A stretch of DNA of 64,000 bases, from contig ADNK01003018.1 in the NCBI GenBank assembly GCA_000320545.1, forward strand, positions 1 to 64,000. Reading direction: 5' to 3'. The DNA is from Bigelowiella natans CCMP2755. Taxonomy: Eukaryota; Cercozoa; Chlorarachniophyceae. A program made the position numbers and the translations under genes. Position 1 is the first letter of the stretch, and the number at the start of each line of letters is the position of its first letter. This document shows positions 37,554 through 49,314 of this stretch, in pieces. The notes below the pieces were generated by a model, which worked only from the letters and a program-made list of their open reading frames with translations, had not been told where the DNA came from and searched no databases.

Positions 37554-38967
37554 CCTACTCATTAATGTGACAATTGATGAAGATCATATACCTTATCGGC
37601 CTGTTGAATAGCGCAACAGCAGCTCGAGCACCTTCACGACTTAGTAGGTAAGCGTGGGAACATAGCTGATTCTGAGCCTCTACCAACTTATCTTCGCTAC
37701 CGAGATCCTTCTGCGAAACGATGATGATAAACGATGACACCAACACTTGTTAGTCAATGTTCGAATGCATGAGGCGACAACAACACTTAGAAATGGAAGT
37801 ACTAATAGCAGCAATGAGAGACAATAATTACACCAAATGCGGTATGTGCTTTGCTGTTCAGAAGACAGCAGTAGCTGCAAATCGTATCGTACCGTAACGT
37901 TCTGTCTGAAGCACTCAGACATGCATCTGCCAAGATTGATCTCATGGAAATCTTTCGGAGCTGCATCAATCAATTGCTCTAGCTTTGCCATCAATCCTCC
38001 GTCTTTGATGCTCTTCTGTCCATGCGAGGAAAGTTTGATACCATCTTCCAGTACGAGTGCGTATTCTGAGAAAGTAGTTGTCGCATGTTCGGACAAACAC
38101 CAAAAATGAGTACGGCAGACATTCGCTACTCTCAACTATCGTATGTCTTATCACATCAACAGCAGGTTCTCTTCTAACATGAAGAAGTGTGAAATCAATT
38201 TTGACCTGAGGTAGAAGCTAAAAATCTCTGCAGGCCTTCAGCGTGAACTTTCGTCAAAGCTACGTGTGCTGCCATTGCTTTTTTACTTTTCGGGTCTTTG
38301 TAGTTTTTGCTCACCTGTTACACAATGATGACATAAATGATTCAGGTTGAAAGCAGTAAGGTTGTGTGTATTTTCCACTCCCTAGACGTGTGCAAGAAAT
38401 TTTCAGAAGGTGCTACGTGGCCATCTCATTACCAGGCCAGTGAATTTAAGATCGTCATTATCAATCGAGTTCGACTGATACTCGCGGAAAGCGCCTGTCA
38501 CTCCGTAACCTAGATCTTGATTTTTTCCTGGACCCTTATCTACCACAGCAATGCTGGCGAAGAAGTCTGAAATATCGATCTTTTTGCCTTGGCCCTTAAT
38601 AGATATCACCGAGAAGCTGTGTTTTTTCGGTGAACCCATCACAAAGCTGAGCAAATAAAGATGATACAAAGAGTTAGGAATGTAACAGGACTTAATCTTA
38701 GATTATGTGCTAAACTTTATGATCTCAAATGATAAAGTACGGAGCCACTTTAAGGTATGACAACGACCTTGGATGGTTTCCCGTATCTCTGTCAGCTTTC
38801 AACTCGCTGTAATCAATTGAGAATGAAACATTGACACCCTCCATAGAGCCGTAAGTATTATCCAATTGATACACATGCTTGTGCATCAGCCCACTGGAGG
38901 GCAAAGCCCAAAGCAGGATGAGGGAGAGAAGCATGTCGATCAAGTGTGGAAGCTCAACTATGATCAC
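34648..38967 (-). CDS. Secretory multi-domain glycosyltransferase: GT25-like, fucosyltransferase-like and GT15 domains in one protein
   Basis: Eight exons (38768-38967, 38433-38646, 38206-38314, 37893-38065, 37592-37710, about 36369-37406, 35861-36280, 34648-35732) give about 1120 residues. The start at 38967, or at the in-frame ATG at 38934, yields a signal peptide (MLLSLILLWALPSSG). After an N-terminal region of unknown type, YALVLEDGIKLS, NLGRCMSECF and HAYLLSREGARAAV match GT25 (LPS/collagen galactosyltransferase-like), though the usual EDD reads EDG. Next come LGLHMRGTDK, VFLATDDKNYL and SSAVSEF-like AVSEFGVYF of GT23/O-fucosyltransferase-like folds. The last exon is a GT15 (Kre2/Mnt1 alpha-1,2-mannosyltransferase) domain: GYRWVSRFDDDSYLL, FYNNFFVADIERFL, TNRWNDLILQS and HFTGWTYGHNSG. 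All junctions close in phase except 36369/36280, which falls inside the fucosyltransferase-like domain and probably hides a small exon. It probably acts in the ER/Golgi lumen. The substrates are unknown. Confidence 0.88.
37521..37552 (+). repeat. (CA)n microsatellite
   Basis: The only sizeable microsatellite in the glycosyltransferase gene, in the intron between exons 37592-37710 and 36369-37406. Confidence 0.85.
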
Positions 38968-40202
38968 TATCGACCAGCTTTAAGATTCAAGTTTACGAAC
39001 ATGCTCGATATTTCTGCCTAAAATTATCCTTTTTTGCCACAAAATACTAGGCGCAGCAAGCGATTTTCACCCGTCTGTGCACATTTGAATATGCGACGTG
39101 GCGCATGGTCATCTTTTTCGTTGTTCTTTTTTTGTCAAAATCACCACAGCTTGCCACATTATTCTCTTGAATGGCCTGCGATTAGAAGTATCATCTTCTG
39201 ATCATTAGCACATTTCTTTGGGTGGAAACACCTAATATTATTATATTGAATACCGGGTTTTGATCAGGGGCTCGATCTAGATGTTTGCGACGGCTTTCAG
39301 TATTTTCTGCAGTATAAGAAAAAAATATTAGGTAGAATCACCTTTGCTACTGTGGGTTAATACAGCCGAGGTTCTTCGCCATGGGATTCATGATGTTATT
39401 GTTGGGCATTTATTGTTATTTCACGATTAAACGACAGGGATTACCGGTAATAATCGTAAGAAGGATGAGAGACCCTGAGAGTTACTACAACAATCTCAGC
39501 AACAACTCCACAGAGGATGTAGGAATTACTACTGAATTATGAGTTTCAGAACTTCTTTGGACGACCTCCCCTCCTCCTGCTTGCAGGGTGAGACGGAAGA
39601 TGACAATGACAACAAGAAAGGATGGTAATATGATGAAAAGATAATGAACCATAAGGATGATCACAAGTATTAGTGCTTATCTTTATACTGTGTGGTATGA
39701 GGTGGTAAAGGTAAATAACACCGAAAATCTGACAGCCTCATCATGTATTATTATTTCAGCCTGCTTCTTCTCGGAGCAAGTGCTCATGCGCTCTCCTCCT
39801 CCATCGTATACAAGCTCATTCTAATCATCACAAAGAAAGGATGATGAACTCAAATATTCCGAAGGAAATATTCGCAACCACCCTCCGTCGTTTAATGGTT
39901 GGTCCTCCTTTGTAACATTTTTATCGTAGTAGTAGCAGCAGCAGTAGCAGTAGTCCATGTTCGACAACTCAAGCCTCAACTTAACTCATATGTAGGTCGG
40001 ACTCATCCTCGCCACGCTTATCCATCATTTGTCTTATCATTCAGGTTAGATTGATTATTACAATGATTTTAGCCACACAATTTTCACCACCATCCTGTCT
40101 ATCTATCATCACCGTTTTACTACATAATAATCAACGGGCCGGAAGGCCTAACTTTGCATGCAATGAATTTGTTCGGAACCGTTTGCACCTTCTTGATCAG
40201 TG
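38968..40202. other. Divergent intergenic region, possibly with 5' exons of the PEBP gene
   Basis: Promoter region between the glycosyltransferase and PEBP-like genes. One possible + strand exon starts at an ATG near 39380 (MGFMMLLLGIYCYF...) and could splice to about 39769-39895 and to an open block at 40036-40199. None of these joins unambiguously to the exon at 40203. Otherwise the sequence is AT-rich and plain. Confidence 0.4.
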
Positions 40203-41387
40203 ATGGACTATAAGAAGAAGGACGAGGCGTTGGGCTGCTGCTGCAGCAAAAACAACGAATTGGATCATCTACAAAGACTAAGCAGAAGAACAAGTCGAAA
40301 TGAAGCTCCTCCAATACTCTTTCTCCATAACCCCAAGTTCTTGCTGATGATCCATAATTTGAAGAGGTTATCTTTCATCCATATTACTACTACCTAGAAA
40401 CACAATCCTAGTTCACATTGACATAGCAGCAGCCAATTCTCTTCCTCTCTCTACACACACGCACGCAGAGAGAGAGGGGGGAGAGAGAGATCATCAGTAA
40501 CATCACACAAAAGAGATACAAAGTTTGATTGATAGATACATACAGTAATAAAGAGATGATCATTTTGATTTCGTGTATGGAAGATTCCAGAGAATAAGAT
40601 TTTGATGATGATTCCCTACTATACCACCTGAGTAGTCTGACTTCTTATGTTTGTGCTAATTATATATTTTATAGATTAAGAGCTGGTAGTGGTGGTGGTG
40701 GTGGTAGTCATGATAACAGTGAGGAGGAGGAGGAAGATCACATGAAGAATATACTCAATAATGATCCAAAAAATATGGAATTCTCAGACCCAAATCCCCC
40801 AAGGTATGTATCATTGTTTCACACATAATAGGTGTACACACAAAGCATACACACACTACTACCCGCACATAATTACGACGATGACAGGGTAAAGGAGGTG
40901 GAATGGGTGATGTTTGTACAGGATAAAGGAGCTCGACTGGGTGACTCAAAAATTCAAACCTGACCCCAGACTGCCCACACCTTATATCAATGAGTTTCTC
41001 AGCGGTAGTAAGTAGTAGTAGTAGTAGTAGTAGTAGCTATTACACGTATGCTGTATCTGGAAGACATGACCACATTATTTTATCATAATCATCATCATTA
41101 TCAACATCATCAACAACAAGAAGAAGAAGAAGAAGAAGAATTTGTCTGTTCGACTATCATCATTTTTATGCAAATGAAGATTAACGCAACCACGCAACAC
41201 ATCTCCACCAGTGATAAATAGTAGGAATTGTTTATTCATTCCCTTCCCTAATGTTGTTATTATCACTCACTACGAATTGTTCATTGGAATATATTCATAA
41301 TTCGAACAGATTCCGATGTGCCATTTAATTCTCCTTTTTCGCGACAAATCAGTCAAATACTTGACTTGGACCCCGGCCCTGCTGTGC

Positions 41388-41432
<45 letters not shown>

Positions 41433-42108
41433 GATATATAATTGACACGATGATTACTTCTGCATGTTGTATATGTAAAATAGTGTATTCAAGACTTCAG
41501 TAATAAACGAAAATTTTCATTGAGGATTTATGATGTTCTCTGATAATGATGATGATGAAGCATATTAAGTATTTCAGTTAGCCATCATGTACGTGTTGTG
41601 TGTGTGTGTGTGTGTTAGTTTATGTGTGCGTGTTTGCGAGTGTGTGTGCGTGTTTGTGTTCGTGTTGTGTTGAATATCGTCATCATCATTATCATCATCA
41701 CATCATCATCCATATATGTAATCAAACATTCATGTAAGTGTATATATGTTATGATGATGGATTAGCTTTTCTTGGTTCCAATCGATCAAACATTTTGTCT
41801 TGTTGTCGTTTATTACATGATATCAGATGGAAAATTACGTGAGAATGCAACATCCTACTGTACCGATTCACTTGCACTACATTAAGAGATATCTACTCTC
41901 ACTAGGTTGTCAATAAAAGTGAAGATGATAATGATGATGATGACGATGGTGATAGTATGATGTAACAACACGTAATGATGTTCTTTGGTCTTCTTGATGA
42001 ACGTGAGAAGTAAGTAAGTGCTGCTGCTGCTGCCGCTGCTATTGCTGAAAGTTTAACATGATGATGATATGATGATGACCATCATCAGCGCCATCTCAAC
42101 AACTTATA

Positions 42109-42154
<46 letters not shown>

Positions 42155-42304
42155 GTCAAACTCAGGATTTGACGAAGGCATACTTAACAACACGAAATCT
42201 TTGGACGTAAGGTTGTTCTCCCACCTATTTTTGTGCAAGTACTAGTTCATTGCTTATTTGCTGCTTTAGAGTTGTAGAAATAGAGCCCCCCCAGACACAA
42301 CCAC

Positions 42305-42342
<38 letters not shown>

Positions 42343-42405
42343 GTGTGTGTATAAGTACGTATGCCTTATCGTTCTTAATTTGCTCTGTCGTTGCCCTCTT
42401 TCTTA

Positions 42406-42442
<37 letters not shown>

Positions 42443-43291
42443 ATTCATTTATCCCTCCCTCTTCTCGGTGCTGGTTTATGTCTCCTTCCCCCCGCCCCCC
42501 GTAGATACCCAGAGAGGCAAGGCAAACCGTGGGTGCCTGGGTGGGAGATTGAAGGATCTCACACACCAATAGTTCTCCAAATTGGTAAGTACAGGATGAT
42601 GATGATGACAACGATTATGATACACTATTAACAATAATAATAGTAAAAAGCAACGACCACGATGACGAATACGAGCACCTCAGCCTCCACCACCACCACC
42701 ACGAAGAAGAAGAAGAAGAAGTTGTTGTTATCAACAACGACGATCATCCTCCTCCTGCTGCTGCTGCTACTACTACTACTACTACTTCTCAGATGATAGA
42801 ATATTTCGTCATGAACCAGATGTCACTTGGGATGAGCGGTACTATATAATATACTATAAGTTGTAGTAGTAGTAGTAGTAGCAGCAGCAGCAGTAGGAAG
42901 ATAATCGTTATCGTTTATTAGAACAACAAATTCTTCTTCTTCTTCCAAGTGACGATTGAGTGCATGTGTAATATGGTTTATTTGATCAGTCAAAATAACT
43001 TACTGTACTTCCAAAATTTGTTTAGGATGAAAACATGCATGCATACACACACACACATACATACATACATACATACATACAAGTAGCCGCACAATGAATC
43101 AAACACAATGCTCCTTCTTCTCTACGTATTATCATCCTAAAGTGCTCTCTCCTCCTTATAATATAGATACGGCAAATGCTGCCTTATGATGGTTGATCTC
43201 GATGATTCTGAGGGGTAGGTTAGACAACAATGTATACCCATCATACGTCATTAATTGGGGACGATTTATTAACAATAACGTGGTAGTTGGG

Positions 43292-43326
<35 letters not shown>

Positions 43327-43789
43327 TATGTTATGTTTGGCTGCTTACTCACTTCTTCTCACGACAGAAGAATTATTGTCATCATAATCGTTATCATGTG
43401 TGTGTGTGTGTGTGTGTGTGCGGTGTATATATTCTCACCACTATCTTTTTATCTGAATAATATATTAAAAATAGTTGTCAGTAGTGAGTAGTGAGTCACC
43501 AGCCTTATCATGCTGATTCCTTTATGAAGATTACCATTTGTACTACTACTACTACTAGCAATTTGTTGTTTTTCATCTTCATCCCATCATGATTTCTACT
43601 TCATGCTGCTGCTAAATATAGATTCGGTAGCACAAAGAGAAAGAGAAAAGCGAAGAAGAAAAACCATCATCATCGTCGTCATCGTCATCATAGTGATCGT
43701 CATCAGGATAAGGTTGGAATATGGTTAGGGATAAAAGCAGAGTTAGGAGAATCATACTGGTTGTTGTTTAAATTATTGCTACTACTGCA

Positions 43790-43824
<35 letters not shown>

Positions 43825-45288
43825 GCCCATTACTACTCACTACTATATCTTGTTTCTTCCTTATCCAATATCTAATTGCTTGTTTGTTTTCAGGAAGAAG
43901 AAGAAGAAGAAGAAGAAGAAGAGAGAGGAGGGGACAAGAAAGAGGAGGAGGAGGATCAAGACCATGAGAGCCGTGATGACGAAGAAGAAGATCATTATGG
44001 AAAAAAGAGCGCCAAAATAGGAAAGGTGATTTAGTTGAATTGGGAAGAGGAGGGGGGGAACATACATATAACAAATTGCTATTTAATTTCTAGTATTGTG
44101 CCATCGAGTATAATGATGATGATAAGGAGGAGGAGGATCATGAGGATGATAATGATTATGATTATTATGATGCATTACTCTCCTCCTCCTCCCTCCTCCC
44201 ATAACAACAGCAATAAATACAACTACTGCATATATCTTGTTAGTTGTCTTCTTCTTCTTCTTCTTCTTCTTCTACTACTACTACTAAGTAGCTTAATAGC
44301 AGCATCAAGTGATGAGTACTAATACTACCTACTACCTACTACCTATCACAGAATTCCCCATACTTGCATTGGCTCTTGGTCAACGCCATAGGAAGCAACG
44401 TCAAGGAAGAAGGAGAGGGAGGAGGAGGAGGAGGAGGAGGAGGAGGAGGAGGAGGAGAATTGATTTACCGATATAGAGGACCACTCCGATACGCTACGGG
44501 TTGTAGTGTGTGTGTGTGTGTGTGATCAAATGGATAACTTTGAATCGTAGATAGAGACTGCTGCTGCTGCTGCTGTAAAAAGAAGACAACAACAACAACA
44601 ACAACAAGGAGAAGAAGAGAAAAAAGTTTATTGATTATATCAATCACCCATTGCTGCCGCCGAGAACCCTAATGATTATATCAATCACCCATTGCTTCTG
44701 AGTAGTAGCCTTGCCAATTGATGACCGATATTAGACTCATAGTAGACCTCCTCCTGTTTACTAGAAGTGTCTATTGTTCCCTTCAAGAATAATAATAAAT
44801 AATAATAATAACAATAACAATAAGAATGATCATGGATGTAATAATAATCATTAAAAGGTAAACACCGTTACATGTTCTTGCTTTTCAAGCAAAACCAACA
44901 TGACAACGACGATGATTATTATTATCAAGACACAGTAAGGCCACCAACATGGCCATCTTTTCAAGGTATCATGGCGACAGGGGGGGGGGGGTGGGGGTGA
45001 TGGGGGGTGGATAAGTTAGTTGGGAGCTGGAAAGAGGTACAAGCATTGATTCACTGCTGTTCATTTTTATCATCTCACACATACATACATACATACATAC
45101 ATACATACATACACGCATATTATGATGCTTTTCTTATTATATAAGAAGAAGAAGAAGAAAGACAACTAGACGGAACAGCAGGAGAGTGGAGGAGGTAATA
45201 CTACACTACTATGAAAATAATGTGATAAGATTTCCCCATACTCCTCCTCCTCCTCCTTCTATTCTTCTTTTCCCCCCCACAACAACAT

Positions 45289-45320
<32 letters not shown>

Positions 45321-46398
45321 GCTACTACCTACTCATATTCATTTCTATCGTTATCAATATATCAACCTTAGTAATCGGGATCGATGGCCATTAAAACGTT
45401 TCTTAGAAGCAAATCCAAAACTGAGTCTTGTTGCTACGAATTTCTTCGTCTATGATCATAGGAATAAAGTAATAATAATACTACTACTTAAACCTTGCTG
45501 CTACTGCTGCTGCAAACTTCTTCTTCTTATTCTTCTTCTTCGTCGTCGTCCGACTATGATGATGATAGGAATCAAGTTTTAATAGTAGTGATTTGGGGGC
45601 TTCGCTTCTAGGCAAACATCATCATCATAAGAAATCAATTGTTCTACTACTATTCGTTTCTCCAGTGTATTTGTTGTGGTCGTCATATTGTTCTTATCTT
45701 TTCTTCTTTTATCTATCTATCCCACTTTAAATTATCAGAGTATGGCAAAATATAAAATGATTGTGGGGGAAAATATGGAGGAATGGGGTCATCATCATCA
45801 TCATTATCATTATCATCACTACCACTAATACTAAATAATCTCACTCAAATTGGATGCATAACCAACTAGCTAACTACAAGTGTAATGGCGGCTTTAAAAC
45901 AGCAGCAGTGCATATAAAGGATGACTTTTCCGTATTATGTTATTTTACACCCTCCCCTTCATTATCCATCTCACTTAGAACCGTGTGATCGAAGTACACC
46001 CCAGATGAAGGCGAAAAAGATAAACAAAATCAACATGTTTGGTATGGATATAGACTCTGACATTGCAGCTCAATATTTCGAGGATAAAAAACGACCTGAT
46101 CTCAACGATCTTTACGTGGATTTTGACCAATTGGGGGACAAAAGTAAGTAGAATAGAAAAGTAGCCGCAACATGTAATAGTGTATAGTGTTAAGGCGTGT
46201 GGGTGTCTTTGGCTTTCTTCTCTCGAATATCGTGATAATGTACTCGCTAGTAGTGTCATTATTGAGGGAATTAATCGTTGTTGTTCAGAAACAAAACTTG
46301 AAAGAACAAACGACCCATATGATAACTACTGGGATCCTAGAATGGACAAATTTGCTCAGGATGTTGAGGATTACTTGAAAGAAGAGCAGCAGCCTTGA
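40203..46398 (+). CDS. PEBP-domain protein, probably mitochondrial ribosomal protein mL38
   Basis: PEBP-fold proteins include phosphatidylethanolamine-binding proteins and the large-subunit mitoribosomal protein mL38. PEBP landmarks: WDERYGKCCLMMVDLDD (in place of MxDPDAP), YLHWLLVNAIGS, ELIYRYRGPLRYATG and GKHRYMFLLFKQNQH. Long N- and C-terminal extensions (for example KELDWVTQKFKPDPRLP and RPDLNDLYVDFDQLGDK) favour mL38 over a simple PEBP. Exons with closing phases: 40203-40366, 40675-40803, 40922-41004, 41310-41389, 41827-41905, 42166-42206, 42505-42584, 42793-42838, 43167-43214, 43622-43712, 43894-44025, 44352-44499, 44858-44934, 45372-45468, 45979-46143, 46289-46398. Phases fail before 42505, 45372 and 45979, so short exons are missing. 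The domain is interrupted by a Lys/His-rich and then Glu-rich insert (43622-44025), and by a polyglycine run encoded by a (GGA)n array (44418-44456). The true start may lie further upstream. Confidence 0.78.
41393..41430 (+). repeat. (AT)n microsatellite at an intron start
   Basis: Pure AT run beginning within a few bases of the donor that follows exon 41310-41389. Further long AT runs lie in the same gene at 42113-42146, 42308-42340 and 42410-42440. Confidence 0.9.
44638..44697 (+). repeat. Direct duplication, unit about 24 bases
   Basis: GATTATATCAATCACCCATT occurs twice, separated by about 15 bases, in an intron of the PEBP-like gene. Confidence 0.8.
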
Positions 46399-47467
46399 CA
46401 TAATTCTGCTGATGTTGATAGAATCAAACGCGAGACAGGTTCTAAGAAGTGCTCAAACGAGAAAATGTCATTCTTATGGAATATCGAGCAAATTCAAATA
46501 AATTAGCTACATCATGAAATTGCTTTTCTCCGAAAGTTAAGAATGGGAACATCGTAGTAGAGTGACGTGACTAGATGACCGTGTCGCTTGTTGAAACGGT
46601 CAATTTAGCCATGTATGTGCATTAGAAATAACAAGAATCGCTGCCTGCTTCTCACACATTTGCTTTGTCGTTGCTACATCTAGACATGTAAATCATGTGG
46701 CCTTGCATTGCCTCATCTTTGGAAGCTAATCATGCCCTGCAGTACACGTAAATTTGCTTGCGCTCTTAGTAGTACATATAGCAGGTAGGTACGCGCAAGC
46801 AGCCACTATTGAAACTATACAGACACAATGTGTCTCACATTCTTGCTCACAATGTATCATTATAACGCTAGATAGGCATGTAGCTTGTCATGTGTTATGT
46901 ATGCGTGCGCATTATCACATGCATCAATGTGCACACCATCCTAGTATTTATAGTTACATTGCTATGGTAATTGTCGCTTTGACTACTAGCATTGTACAAC
47001 TGCCTATTGTAGCTGCATCACAGGAGCATGGCTATACGGCTTTATTCTAGCTTTGCTGTCACAATATGCACGACTGCCTCTCAATGCTCCCCTATCACGC
47101 TGCACATGGCAAGCGGAGTGCATGTGTAGAGACCGTAGCTATCATTGCCGCCATGTACGTGCTAATCCATTATACCATGACTGTGAAAACTTATTTTTGT
47201 TATCAAACATTTATGCATGGCTTAATTTTCACTTGATGACCGATATTGGGTTCATTCTGAGGCCTTTACGAAGAATACAACAAGAGATCTTTCATGTTTA
47301 CAGATTAGAGCACTTTCATGATATGGCAGTCGCATGGATTCTTATGTGTTGATCCTTTTGATTATGACTATTCGTGTTTTCCCTTGCGATGAACCTTCTT
47401 CAGATCAATGTAAAGCTGATAGATAAGAGCAACAATGGAAGAGTTATACTGTTAATTGGGACACACT

Positions 47468-47498
<31 letters not shown>

Positions 47499-47660
47499 CC
47501 ACCCACCCATGATGATGATGATGATAATGATAATGATTACGAGGCAATAACACGAATTATTAGATCTGATGATGATTTCATCAATTGCTATCTTCACCCT
47601 CAGTACAAATGATGCACAAATATGTCAATTATGCACAAATATGCACAAATATGCAATTCT
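46399..47660. other. Convergent intergenic region with palindrome-rich island
   Basis: Between the stops of the PEBP-like gene (+) and the TMEM97-like gene (-). From about 46550 to 47350 the sequence resembles the other convergent islands: ACATCTAGACATG near 46676, many TGCA and CATG words, and no microsatellites. Frames of about 100 codons (46754-47050, 47053-47352) lack start context, conservation signals or splice partners, and are probably chance. A CA run and an ATG/ATC cluster mark the end at 47470-47540. Confidence 0.6.
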
Positions 47661-47992
47661 TCAAAAATACACAACTACTACTCGTAAAGTTGTCAGGAAG
47701 ACGAAGAAAGTAACCTGTGATGCATAGTAAGTAAGAATGTGAAGTGGGATGAGCAAGTACGGTGCGTAGATTGCCAATAAGATCCATCTTTGAGCCTCGG
47801 TCGCAAAAGTATCTAAATCACCGTTGTTTAACACACATATAATAGTGACGTGTAGTATTCAGTAGTAGCAGTTGCAGGGAGAAACTAACATGGACTGACA
47901 TGAGTACTACTACTACTACTACTACTCCCATTACTACTACTACTACTACTACTACTACTACAGGGAGAAACTAACATGGATTGACATGAGTA

Positions 47993-48027
<35 letters not shown>

Positions 48028-48655
48028 ATCATTACTACTCCTACTACTACTAGTAGTAGTAGTACTCTACTACAACCTGCAGTGATGAACGAGTAGAGAA
48101 TAGGTATCATTGTGGTTACTACATGGCTAGCATAAATGCATAACTCCAATGACAGCGTTCTATCTTTCCCAACTACGATCAATAGATAATATTACTATCA
48201 ATATTATTGCGGTGTTATTTTATTTCAAAGATAGGTCCTGAGGTGGTGATAATGATGATGATACTGCCATTTTATGAACATAATTCGCACATTTCTATGA
48301 TGATTACAGTAGTTTGATGATGTAAACTGATATGATATATCGACATTTTGACAACATCATTTAGCCCCAGGATCGTGAGATTGAATACTCAGCACGCACA
48401 CATACAAGCCATATTATTATGATAAGGTTCTACTAAAATGGTATTGATGCATATGTATTATGTCCCAACGATATCATGTATTAATCACATGTCTATGTCT
48501 TGTGTGCTGTCAAATTGCGTTGTCTGTCGTAAGAATTATCATCATATCATCACCATCAACAACAACATTAGCACCTAGCAAGCTCCAGAAGGCGACAAAG
48601 AAGAATGGCAACTGTAACAATACCTTGATGATCAAAGTTTAATATATCAGACAAC

Positions 48656-48687
<32 letters not shown>

Positions 48688-49067
48688 AGAATGCAGTGTG
48701 ATCACGAAGAAGGCCTACCTCTGCCCAAACAATTCCCTTAAACCTAATAATATGGTAGCAGCAGGATAGATATTATCATCCACCTCCTCAAGTAATTCTG
48801 GACATAAAGCATCTGCCCCCTCCTTTCGCAATTGATACTATATTTCATCTTTCTTAGGTTTTTTAAGCAATTGATACTACTATTTCATATTTCTTAGGTT
48901 TTGAAACCACCACCATCACCAAGTTGGCTTGAGGCCCATCAAAATATCGTTATTTATCTCCACGTGCCAATTCAAGAGATCGCGCAAAAACTTAGGAAAA
49001 CTGAGGTAGGTATGTAGGTAGGTAAGTGAGTGATGAGTGATGAGCAGCAAACACCCATCAGCTTTGG

Positions 49068-49111
<44 letters not shown>

Positions 49112-49314
49112 AAGTAGTGGTAATCGTAGTAGTAGTATAGTAATAACATTGAATTAACCTTAGCTACCTACTACTACTACCATTACTTCTACTTCAATAC
49201 TTACATGAAAGCAGGAAGTACAGCCTGTGCATCGATGGCAAGTGTGATGGGGATATGCGAACCGAAGAATGCCGTGTACATCCACCATGTAGCTCCGCTC
49301 GCGCTCGCTTCCAT
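47661..49314 (-). CDS. TMEM97: TMEM97/sigma-2 receptor-like EXPERA membrane protein
   Basis: TMEM97 is a four-helix ER/lysosome membrane protein of the EXPERA family, linked to sterol handling. Exons: 49205-49314, 48920-49000, about 48719-48838, 48077-48159 and 47715-47812 (or to a stop at 47661). The start at 49314 gives MEASASGATWWMYTAFFG. Family landmarks follow: FGSHIPITLAIDAQAVLPA, FLRDLLNWHVEINNDIL, PAATILLGLRELFGQR, YASHVVTTMIPILYSF and WILLAIYAPYLLIPLHIL. These match the order in animal TMEM97, including the acidic residues of helix 1 (Asp) and the loop (Glu, Asp) important in EXPERA proteins. The join between 48920 and the third exon does not close in phase, so the third exon's start is approximate. 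The extreme C-terminus is also uncertain. The introns hold triplet repeats and a short duplication (48829-48902). Confidence 0.87.
47877..48000 (+). repeat. Direct duplication plus (TAC)n arrays
   Basis: GGGAGAAACTAACATGGA and the following bases through GAGTACTACTAC occur twice (near 47877 and 47964), within the intron between exons 48077-48159 and 47715-47812. Confidence 0.85.
49078..49111 (+). repeat. (GTA)n microsatellite
   Basis: Twelve or so GTA units in the intron between the first two TMEM97-like exons. Confidence 0.9.

Noticed and set aside
44094-44213. Asp/Glu/Tyr-rich block after a good acceptor, considered as an exon of the PEBP-like gene
   Set aside because: It runs into a stop without a usable donor, and the flanking exons already join in phase without it.
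46754-47352. Two frames of about 100 codons downstream of the PEBP-like gene
   Set aside because: Same island composition, His/Cys/Ile-rich chance translation, and no continuity with neighbouring exons.
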